Origin: Takakia lepidozioides
Lineage: Eukaryota; Streptophyta; Takakiopsida; Takakiales; Takakiaceae
Assembly (NCBI GenBank): GCA_030704615.1
Contig: CM060731.1
Span: 66,134,756 to 66,198,755, forward strand
DNA: 64,000 bases
Reading direction: 5' to 3'
The stretch's first letter is position 1, and each line of letters starts with the position of its first letter. Position numbers and translations under genes: made by a program. Of this stretch, positions 44,209 through 53,651 are shown piece by piece. Under the pieces are notes generated by a model that saw only the letters and a program-made list of their open reading frames with translations, did no database searches and was not told the DNA's origin.

Positions 44209-44737
44209 AGAGGAATGGTAAAATCTTGGACTTGCTTAGAGTTGGAGGAAATCCAAAATCCGGCGAATGGTACTTTGCCAAATATTCGGCTTTTCGTTCT
44301 TGACTCATATGATTTATAGGTCGATAATGCCCAACACCTTGAACTTGGGACCACGCAGTGATTTGAGCATTCTGATTTTCGAAGTTGTCTTCAAACATAA
44401 TTTCGTTGCCCTCTGGGTTTGAAGCCTCAACTTCCAACATGATTATCAGACTAGTTCGAGAAGACTTCATTTGCTGTCGTACGGGGTTCAGATGAGGAAG
44501 TACACGTCGCCTTGGTGGCCCATCGTCTCGAGGGCGTCGGCGTGATGTTGAAGGTTGTAAGAGTCGGAACGGATGGTCTGGTAGTTGGGTAAGCGACAGA
44601 TCCAATGCATCTGCTTCCTGTGACTCTATGCTGCCAATACAAGATGCAAGAGTGCTGAAAGTGTAGCTATATATACTGGTGGGTGGTGCTCCTACCTCCT
44701 TAGCATGTATCAAGTACACTGAATGTAGAGTCTTCAC
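44207..44737 (-). CDS. Post-pol open frame of the chromovirus
   Basis: A minus-strand frame of 176 codons lies between the chromodomain end (stop near 44760) and the polypurine tract, where no standard gypsy gene is expected. It includes an Arg/Pro-rich tract (SRRRPRDDGPPRRRVLPHLN) and a C-terminal part with GVGHYRPINHMSQERKAEYL. No domain recognised. It could be 3' untranslated sequence that happens to be open, or an extra accessory gene. Confidence 0.35.
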   Translation of the reverse strand: MKTLHSVYLIHAKEVGAPPTSIYSYTFSTLASCIGSIESQEADALDLSLTQLPDHPFRLLQPSTSRRRPRDDGPPRRRVLPHLNPVRQQMKSSRTSLIIMLEVEASNPEGNEIMFEDNFENQNAQITAWSQVQGVGHYRPINHMSQERKAEYLAKYHSPDFGFPPTLSKSKILPFL

Positions 44738-45025
44738 ATTGAAGCTAACCTGGCTGACATCATCGTTGTGATGTCTTATTGACGTGTAGTTCGGGGCTCA
44801 GCTGGATATCATTGATTAGACTTTTGGAGTTTCTCAGATGCATTGGCGAGGTTGGATGAAGGTTCCACGTTCGTTCGCTGATGTCGAAGCCTTTCCAATG
44901 TACAAAATACTCAAGATGTTTACTCTTGATGCGAGAGTCTAAGACTTCGTCGACTTCATATTCAATTTCCTGATTGACTTCAATCGGTAGAGGTGGTACA
45001 TAAACTCGTCCGGGGATACTTGAGT

Positions 45026-45776
45026 TGTCGCGCACCTCACTTCGGTAAGTTCCCCTTCAAGTCATAGTTACTCGCTTTGATGCGCGCGCCTAATTTCCAA
45101 CCTGGCCGCTGGGCCAACTTGGAGCTTCGGCTGCTCACCGGGGCATAACGGTCCCCCTTTAATCTCCCAAAGAACCCTCCACCGATTTGGGCCCAGCGGG
45201 AATTCCCTTTGGTAGTTGGCAGTCCGGAACAGCTCCCCACTCTTTGGTCGCTTTCCGGCTCGCTCGCTTACTCACTAGTTTTTGGTCACCAACGGGCTTG
45301 CACCGTTCTCGGGGTTACTACTCCCTATATATACTTCTGTAGCTGTCCGCGGGGGTTTCACAAACAACCATGCCATTTTATGGCGAACCACCACGAAAAC
45401 CCTCGACTCCCGGTGATGAGTCGCGGTGAGTCTTGGCCCACCCACCACGGCCCCTATGGACCGTGATGAGTCCCAAGACTCCCCACGACTCCCACCACGA
45501 GGTCTCCGCCCCAAGGTGAGTCCTATGCCACCCCCACTAAGTCCCACTAAGCTACCACCACCCCTTTGTGAAGCCACCCCCACCCCTTTGTGAAGCCACC
45601 CCCACCGCATCCCGGTGTGCGGGGCTCCACCTAGTGAGCACCTCCGCCTCCTTGAGTGCTTTGGGCACTCAAGGGTGCTTCAGCCCCCCGTACCTATCGC
45701 TGCCACTGCCCCCACCACAGGGGCAGCCCCTCATGTGTCCCGACCCCCCCTGCCCTCAAGGCAAAGGGCCGCGACA
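45026..45776 (+). mobile_element. Solo LTR, copy A
   Basis: Starts TGTCGCGCACC and ends GGGCCGCGACA, giving 7-bp terminal inverted repeats TGTCGCG/CGCGACA of TG...CA type. Perfect 5-bp target duplication TGAGT at 45021-45025 and 45777-45781. A TATATATA box is at about 45326. GC-rich against AT-rich flanks. It splits the chromovirus coding sequence and is therefore younger. It is 751 bp, longer than copy B because of a short internal duplication near 45565-45600. Confidence 0.92.
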
Positions 45777-46219
45777 TGAGTGATACAACTCTAATAATGA
45801 GACATGAAAGACTGGGTGGATGCGCATACTTTGTGGAAGTTCAAGCCTGAAATTAACCGGATTTATTTGTCGGATAATTTTGAATGGTCCCAGGGTTGAT
45901 AATCCAACTTCCTTGATGGTCGCGTGGTTTGTATGTCCCGTCGAAGAAGCCATACACGATCTCTGACCTTGAACTGGGGTTGGAGTTGACGATGTTGATG
46001 TGCATACTCTTTGTATTGTTTTTGAGCTTCTGCGAGGTGGAATGTAAACTTCTTGTGAATCGTATGAAGATGAGTAGCAACAGTCTTCATGTTGAAAGGG
46101 TCGGCTCGAGGGTGATGACCATAATTGGAGAAAAATGAAGTTTGCTTCGTCGATGAATGTGTAGTGTTGTTGTAGGCAAACTTAGCCAATGACGTTTTTC
46201 TTTCTTGTATCATAGACAT

Positions 46220-46899
46220 CTATACCTTCTTCAAATTATCTAATATGTACATACTCTATCGCCACTCTGATATGAAGTCTGAACCATATTAGCTTAGTAC
46301 ACTTAACCGTGAGCGTTTTTCAAGTTTGGTGAATGTCTTCGCCTTTGTGAGGATTTTTTTTTTTTTTTCATGCTACGAGTGATCCTTGAATCGATTCATG
46401 TGAGTTAAACTTTTCAGATGGACAAGAAATACTCTAGAGTACCTACCTTCCCGTATGAGTGGAATAATTAACATATTAATACGTGACAGTTTTTTTTACA
46501 GATGAATCTTTGCTCATATAACCGGTGGCTTTTGAAATGCGCTCAATTGTGGAGTTGGCCCTGATCAAGGAATCGATCACATTAGAGGAGTTGTAATCAG
46601 AGTTGGGGGGGGGGGAGATTTTGAGATTTCATCGAGGACTGGTTGTACAGATTAATGATATCCATACTAAGTTAAGATCAGCCGGTCACTTTTCTGGGAA
46701 GTTGACAAAACTCATTAAGTTGCACAACACCCTGTCTTGCTTGGAGTATCGGCATGACAAAGATGGTATAAATATCTGATTGCAGAGATGTATCATCATG
46801 TCATGTTGCAATTGTACACCTTGTCAAATCTACCAGGCTGAACCAATAATATTTACAAGCTGATCGATTGATTGATTGAAACTACTTGTTGCTACGTTT
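46220..46899. other. Chromovirus interior or filler
   Basis: No clear coding frame. The plus strand at about 46785-46860 has RWYKYLI and, in a shifted frame, CNCTPCQIYQAEP, weakly like an integrase zinc region in the opposite orientation. A G-run is at 46602-46614. Confidence 0.3.
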
Positions 46900-47750
46900 T
46901 TGCATCTCTACACTTCATAATTAACTTGTCGCATCGATCAAGCTCGTAGAAACTACTACGAAGTCCCCTAAGAAGTTTCATCAAAGGAGGTTTATTGATG
47001 GAGAAGTTTCCAAGTTAGACAAAGGTTTATTGATGGAGAAGTTTCTTTAAACAAAGGAGGTATCGCGATGGAGAAGTTCCCTCCAGAGGAAGCTTCCTGA
47101 GTAGTTTTCAAGTTACTCTCGGTAATTTGATAAATTCCCGGTAACTCGGTAATTAATGGTAACTTACGGTAAATCAGGGTAGATCACGGTAAATCATGTT
47201 AAATCATGGTAAATTTCGGTAATTTGGTCACTTCTGGTATTTACTCTTGGTAAGCTCTTCTGGGCTATGTCCGTGATAGTAGATGTGGTTGGAGAATTAA
47301 GGACTAGCCTAATTTTGGGTCTTGGTGCCTTGTCCAGTAACATGATCAATCGAGTATGCTGATGTGTAAATGAGGAAACTTGCAATCTGTTCAACTTATA
47401 GGACGAAACCACCTAGCTGGTGTGATTATGTGCTAATTACATAGCATGTGTGTTTGTTTGTGTTAATGCTATATTGTTTCTTTTGTGCTTAAAGCAATCG
47501 TACTAGACGGATCAGACTTCGTTAGAATTCAGCGGGTTGAATTGATGCTCAATACTTGGTTATAGCCTTATGTGGTAAGAGAATTATTTTGGAGGGATAT
47601 AGAGGCATCTTTATTTTGGGGTTGATCATATTATATTGGGTACTGCATAGGTTGACGGTTGCTTTGTTCCAACATTGCTTTGCTATAATAATTAACCTTC
47701 ATTTGGTACTACATGAGACTCATGGCTGCATATTGCATTGCATCATGCAT

Positions 47751-48474
47751 TGTCGCGCACCTCACTTCGGTAAGCTCCCCTTCAAGTCATAGTTACTCGC
47801 TTTGATGCGCGCGCCTGACTCCCAACCTGGCCGCCGGGCCAACTCGGAGCTTCGGCTGCTCACCGGGACATAACGGTCCCCCTTCGCTCTCCCGAAAGAC
47901 CCTCCACCTATTTGGGCCTAGTGGAATTCCCTTTGGTAGATGGCAGTCCGGAACAGCTCCCCACCCTTTGGTCGCTTTCCGGCTCGCTTGCTTACTCACT
48001 AGTTTTTGGACACCAACGGGCTTGCACCGTTCTCGGGGTTACTACTCCCTATATATACTTCTGTAGCTGTCCGCGGGGGTTTCACAACCAGCCATGCCAT
48101 TTTATGGCGAACCACCACGAAGACCCTCGATTCCCGGTGGTGAGTCGCGGCGAGTCTTGGCCCGCTCACCACGGCCCCTATGGACCGTGATAAGTCCCAA
48201 GACTCCCCACGACTCCCACCACGAGGTCTCCGCCCCCATGGTGAGTCCTATGCCACCCCCACTAAGTCCCACTAAGCTACCACCACCCCTTGTGGAGCCA
48301 CCCCCACCGCAACCCGGTGTGCGGGGCTCCACCTAGTGAGCGCCTCTGCTTCCCTGAGTGCCTTGGGCACTCAAGGGTGCTTCAGCCCTATACCTATCGC
48401 TGCCGCTGCCCCCACCACAGGGGCAGCCCCTCATGTGTCCCGACCCCCTGCCCTCAAGGCAAAGGGCCGCGACA
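47751..48474 (+). mobile_element. Solo LTR, copy B
   Basis: Same family and orientation as copy A, 724 bp, with ends TGTCGCG and CGCGACA. Perfect 5-bp target duplication TGCAT at 47746-47750 and 48475-48479. TATATATA at about 48050. Because copies A and B each have their own matching duplication, they are two separate insertions and not the two LTRs of one element. Confidence 0.93.
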
Positions 48475-48479
48475 TGCAT

Positions 48480-49384
48480 TGCACTGGAGTTACAAGGCAC
48501 TTTAGAGGACGACTCTAATTGTACTAACATTTCCCGTTTGCATCCATTTAGCTGTGCATGCAAGCATGGTGCTCATATTTGGACCTTGGTGTATAGGCTT
48601 TGGCTGACCACCACATTGTGTCATAATTGCATTTGCTGCCCTTGTGGTTGAGGCTACTGCCCCAAGGCTATGAGGCCAGCAATACCTACATCCACGTAGA
48701 AGCATTTAGGAGCAGTAGTCCCCTTTCAGCCAGGGGTGTATACATGGGGAGTGTAGGATTCCATTGGATTCCTGCCTTCATGTGCAGCGTGCTCACACGC
48801 ATGGGCTACCAACTGGGGTAGCTCCGTGGGTTTGAAATGCGCCGATACAAGGCTACTATGGGTGATAGATGAAGGTGAAGGCTGGTGTACTTGATTCAGA
48901 CTTCGCCAAAACAATGAGAGAATGCGGTCTGGCTGCTGTACACGTGATTTCCATTTTGGGAGCCTTGGATTTGAGAAAAACTTAGCCAAAACAATCAGAG
49001 AAAATGGTGGATGCTACTGTGCACATGAATGGCACTATCAGGCTGGCCTTCTCCTTCAGCAAAACTGCTCCCACCCATGCAAATTTTTGACCCCCTTCAC
49101 TTTGACCAGCAGCCAATAAAAAAAAATGATCCCAATTTCTGCATTCTATGGCTCATCAGAAGCCCGATGTGCTGGACAACACCTCTGATCAGGATGAGGC
49201 CAAACGAATTTCATCCCATCAATGAAAACTGCAATCTATTCCAATTTCTCTAATTTGTTTTGGAAAGGGGCCGCCCCACACTTGGCCACTTGGCAATGGC
49301 GTTTCTCTAACTTTTGCTTGATTGCCGTGGAAATTTCCAGGTGTCCGCAAGGGGTAGGTGCGGTCACAACGCCCGGTCAATTTT
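48480..49384. other. Intergenic, no gene recognised
   Basis: Contains a direct repeat of about 80 bp: GCCAAAACAATGAGAGAATG at 48905 and GCCAAAACAATCAGAGAAAA at 48985. No coding feature recognised. Confidence 0.4.
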
Positions 49385-50640
49385 TCCTCGAGGAAGGTAT
49401 GTCTAACACGCAGGCACGATCGCTGTCAATCTGGAGCTCAAGCAGTGCTTCTCTTAGTTCTGCACTGACCATTGATCAAGCTCAGAGTCAAGTGAGATGA
49501 TCTGCTAGATTATCCGAGATTTGGAGCGGTATACTCATCTAGTGGCCAACATAGGTTTCTTTTCCGCCGAGGTCTGCATTTTCTATGTTCTGGTAGGAAG
49601 GAACTCTGGAGGAATCATGGATTGCTCCATGAGGGTGGTGATGTGTGAGGTTGTGGAGCGTAGGTGTCCCGAGAACTAAGCAACCATGGTGATGAAGTTG
49701 TACGGCGTCGACACTCCCAACGTTCGGCGAGCGCTGCTTGCGCTCTACGAGAAAGAGGTAAAGTCTTAGACGAAAAGCTAGTTGATATTGTTTGTATGAT
49801 CACAACAGTGAGACGGATGTTCTTGGACAAATCTGAATGTATGACGGTTCTATCAATTGCAAAAGTGGGAGTCCACAAGTCTGCACTTCCAGGGTGAACT
49901 TGGGTGAGGTTGTTGGGGACGTTGCTTTTTTTCAGCAAGCGTCAACTGACTTTATGTAAACATCATTGGCGTACATGTTTTGAATGGTGTTGAAGGTGGA
50001 CGACTTTGAATACGTGAAGGTGAACTTTCTAGACGGAGGAACCAGGAAGTCCTCTTATCTCGCTGTGCCAGTAAGTTTCTCTGCTGGATCCTCTGAGAGA
50101 CATGCAACTTGGAAAAAATGTGTAATCACTGGTAGACATAGTTCAAATGCAGAGAATACTAGTACCCATCCTGGTGTTGATTGGGGCAGCAGTCCACCTC
50201 GATACATGCTATGGACCTGGATACGTTTATATCACTCAAGTGCTCAAGAGCCACCTGTCATCGGATGTCTCATTTAAGGGAAGTTCCAAACTGTGCCTGC
50301 AGTATGTGTTCTAAACGTCACATTGGCCTGAATCTTTGTCTGTTGCGCCTCTCACAATCTCTTTTGTAAATGGGATTTGGGGCTTGGTACCTAGGTTATT
50401 TAGCACTTGGCATGTCACATGTGCCTCCTACTTGTTTTCTTCCTCCTCGGAGGGTTGTTGGTTCTATTGAGTAAATCTCTTCCTTTCCCAGCTGCGGGGC
50501 CAAAAAAAAAACTCATGCTAGCTAACGATTCCATGACTGCCAAGTGTGGCCCACTTACAAACGAGATCATGTGACCCATTGAGCTGTATCTACAAAGGTC
50601 ATCTGGATCACATCGAAAGGGATCTCAATAGAAAGTATCT
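49385..50640 (+). pseudogene. Truncated GST copy (exons 1-2 only)
   Basis: Collinear with 25440-26830 including upstream sequence. Exon 1 (49686-49757) is unchanged in its visible protein (MVMKLYGVDTPNVRRALLAL). Exon 2 (49996-50070) gives VDDFEYVKVNFLDGGTRKSS and keeps both splice sites. The match stops in intron 2 near 50640 and neither exon 3 nor exon 4 follows, so no complete enzyme is encoded. The open frames are intact, implying a recent duplication. Confidence 0.88.
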
Positions 50641-50727
50641 TTGGGATGGAGAAAAACAGAAATGGTCTCACGGACTCAGGTAGTCCGTCCAAAGTAAAGA
50701 TGGATCATGGTGTGGTTACAACACTCC

Positions 50728-51406
50728 CTAGTCGACAGGGCCTAAGTATAAATTGGCACACTCAGTTTCATTGATGATGGTGGGGTATGTGGCCTCATTA
50801 CGCCGATACAAGATTGGATGGCTAAGCCAAAATTGGTCAATAGTTTTGAAATTAGTGTCAAGGAAGGGAAAGACATTAGGATCTTCTGCTTGGGCTGCCC
50901 TTTGCCTATGCATCACCTTTTCGTTTAGATTTAGAATCTCATATACTGATGGTGCTGGTCCTGCACTCATTGTGATAACTTTTCAGTGGGAAGGGTCGAA
51001 CTAGAATCCAATGCTCCCTCTCCACCCTCTGTGCGTTCCATATTGTAGCCTGTCTATTGAGAGAGCCTTGCTGCCCAGAGATTTGTGGAGGAGGCTGACA
51101 CTGTGCTGTGGTCTGGTTGAAGACTGCCGTCCAACTGCTTTCTTCCTTTTCCCACACAAGAGTGAAACATACATTGTCAATTCCATTTACAGGTATTGCA
51201 CATATGTGAAACAATGACAACAAATGGGTGCTGAAGAATGCTGACCCAAAACTCCTGAAGTCTGATCCAGTGAACATCCCAAATGTGACACTCTTGACAG
51301 CAAGTACAACTCTGTAGGCCCAATCTGCATCTCTGGACCATCCTACATAGCAAGCCAACATACATTTAGTGTCCAGAAACAGAAATGTAAAGAGTCTGTG
51401 GTCCAT
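50728..51406 (-). CDS. Unidentified coding-like region, one frameshift
   Basis: Two long minus-strand frames overlap at 50940-50970. The upstream frame (from 51406) includes DNVCFTLVWEKEESSWTAVF, NQTTAQCQPPPQ and EREHWILVRPFPLKSYHNEC; the downstream one has SAGPAPSVYEILNLNEKVMH, FPFLDTNFKTIDQFWLSHPI and ANLYLGPVD before a stop at 50728. Composition looks like real protein and one base shift would join them. I do not recognise the family and see no clear splice sites. It may be the C-terminal part of a host gene or a decayed copy. Confidence 0.4.
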
Positions 51407-52234
51407 GGCAAGTTAGATTAATGCCTTGCACTACTTCGCCTAGGAGGCTATTTAATATAATCAAGTCGTTACGAATCTCGTCTCAAATTTTTGGTAGTTG
51501 CAGTTATCTTAGTACGAGTCCAGGGAAGCTGACCGGATCTCTGTAGGAGACCAGTTTAGTCTAGCACAACTCCACCACATGTTGAGGAACATCATATGTC
51601 TGTGGCTTGCCCTGAATATAGTGACAGATTTGACTTCTGTGGCTGGCGGGCCATCATTAGTGACCAATACGACACTTGTGGTTCAAAACATTTCTTTTCC
51701 AATCTTCAATGGTCTCTGTTTCTTTAGTGCTCGGAGAACCATTCAAAGCACACCCGATTGAGAATGACTGTTATTGTGACATGAAGGCCTCTGGTCAAAC
51801 ATTCGTAACATCATCTATTACAAGTCCTTTTCTTGATCACAAATAGATCTATACTAGCCATATTAGCCATATCCAACCTTCCAATAGGTACACAACAGCT
51901 ACAAAGCCTCCCTACAAAGCCCTAAACTTGCAGAGGAACTCCTGCATGTTTGTTTCTGCCGAGCACCCCTAGAATAAAGTGCGATGGTGCCAACTTGGAT
52001 AACAGGGGTGACATGGACCATTACTGGGACCGCATGCCATCACTTGATTTGTGTAGCTACTAATTAGAACAGAAATTAGAGCATATGATTTATAGCAACC
52101 TCTAGCATGAAGAGAAAAAAAACAACCACTATCTCTTAAGAAAGATGCAAATTTATTATCACCTCAACCCTGGACTGAAGACTTCCTCCAACTACCTTCC
52201 CCCACTCAGAGAGCTCATGTGCCAGTAGAATTTT
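51407..52234. other. Intergenic, no gene recognised
   Basis: No domain, RNA gene or repeat unit recognised. A plus-strand open frame at 51579-51761 has no supporting features. Confidence 0.4.
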
Positions 52235-52437
52235 TCAGGCTTTGCATTCACTGTAGAAAGGCCAATTTTTATTGTTTTCGACGGAAAAGTTCATAATGAC
52301 TGATGCGTTTAGCAAAGTGCCAAACATGAGGAGTCCACTGATAGCCCGGAGCACGTTGTTGAGCTGATGCCCTGGGTACTCCTCTTCATGCAGGGCCTTC
52401 TTCAGTTCATGGCAACCAGCTTCATTCTCGATTGCCG
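52235..52437 (-). CDS. Possible terminal exon with a hydrophobic helix
   Basis: A minus-strand stretch of 67 open codons ends in TGA at 52235-52237. It reads NEAGCHELKKALHEEEYPGH, NNVLRAISGLLMFGTLLNAS and VIMNFSVENNKNWPFYSECK. The mix of an amphipathic charged part and one hydrophobic helix looks like genuine coding sequence. There is no start codon; a TGA lies just upstream, and ATCGAG before AATGAA could be a splice acceptor. No family recognised and no partner exon located. Confidence 0.3.
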
Positions 52438-53651
52438 TTCACCAAATTTGTGGTATTCTTTGTCTCCCCCATTCGCTTCTTTCTATGGTTGGTTTACTGG
52501 AGCTATTTATGGAGAATCCACTAGCAAAGCATACATAAAAGGAGCCCAGGTTAGAAAAAGCACTAGTCCTTTTAACAGCCTTCAAACTTCTCTTGCTGGG
52601 AAAAAGGTGCAAGGTACAAGACCTATGGACTATGAACCACGATTCCGGGACTTGCACTTTCCTCTGACATTGAAATGTTCTTTCTTCTTTCTTCTTCAAC
52701 CTCCATCCCACCCTGCAAAATACCTGGTTGCTTAACGACACGAATAGGCTTGTGAAAACCAGCCAAAAGGGATCAATGATTCTCTAAGTCATGATGTTGT
52801 CTACAGCAGCATAATGTGAGCCATTTTAGGCTCGCACGGGCTTAAGCTAAAGAGTGCTTGCAGTGTTTCAGCCTAAGAATCGTCCCAGCAATCTAGAACT
52901 TCGATCCTCAAATTGTAGAGCCTTACTCACCAAAGTAATGTGTTGCTTTTTCCAAAAATATTTTGTGGCATAGGTTCATCAGAAGTCCCAGTCAGCAGCT
53001 GTGCCCACATGTAACTCCCCACCGCTCTAGCAAAGAGACAGGTAAGCAGGGGACTAGGTGCACACCCACTAAGCTGATGGCATGCTCCAAGTTATGGCCA
53101 TAATAGTGCTAATCTAGGGTGCTCTGTGCAACATGCACAATGAAGTCATGGACAGAGCAGAGAAAGGACCAAGGATGAGTTGCGCACCTTGTTTATTGAG
53201 AGTAACCTGCACATCTTCTCAAATACAAGTCGTAGTTAAGGTCGCTGAAACTTCGCAGTCACATCTTAGACCACAGTCAAACGGACAACTGAATTTTACT
53301 CAGGATCACTTCCTTCTAAATCCAGGAGCTTGACCTAGACACCTATTTATACAGCACACAAAGCAGACACCTGGATGTGCATGCTAGTCATCCCTCTACA
53401 CATCCCATGGTATCGTATACCAAGCACATTTTATTGCACAATTTGCCAAATAAAATTCTCATCTCATGTGCATCTAGCCACTAAGAGATATTTGAGATCC
53501 CCACATTTAGACACATAAATGGGGGCAATTTATGACTGTACAAATCAACAACTAATCTCTAAATCACTTTTTAACCACTGGTCCTGTCCTGCCTTGGAAC
53601 TCAGTGCTGTCTGAAGAAGTGTAAATTCATTGGAAAAAGTGGCCACACAAG
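52438..53651. other. Intergenic and 3' region of the CCCH gene
   Basis: No recognised gene. The last few hundred bases should be the 3' untranslated region of the minus-strand CCCH gene. A plus-strand frame at 52440-52560 (FYGWFTGAIYGESTSKAYIK) is open but unsupported. Confidence 0.4.

Larger units (their letters stand above)
44075..47273 (-). mobile_element. Ty3/gypsy chromovirus, internally deleted, minus strand
   Basis: Read on the minus strand: partial 5' LTR (from 47273 to about 46900), then after a short interior the late integrase (46219-45863: [17 protein letters not shown], then [10 protein letters not shown]), the integrase C-terminal segment ([20 protein letters not shown], then [16 protein letters not shown]), a chromodomain (about 44960-44800: YEVDEVLDSRIKSKHLEYFV, HWKGFDISERTWNL), a post-pol open frame, a polypurine tract and a partial 3' LTR. 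Both LTRs share CACGGACATAGCCCAGAA and GAGTAAATACCAGAAGT. Gag, protease, RT and RNase H are missing. A solo LTR of another family (45026-45776) interrupts the pol-chromodomain junction. Confidence 0.85.

Noticed and set aside
45209-45783. Proline-rich open frames in the solo LTRs
   Set aside because: They arise from the GC-rich LTR sequence, are open on both strands and end at different points in each copy.
45026-48474. One full-length retroelement with copies A and B as its two LTRs
   Set aside because: Each copy has its own perfect and different 5-bp target duplication, and the DNA between belongs to a minus-strand chromovirus.
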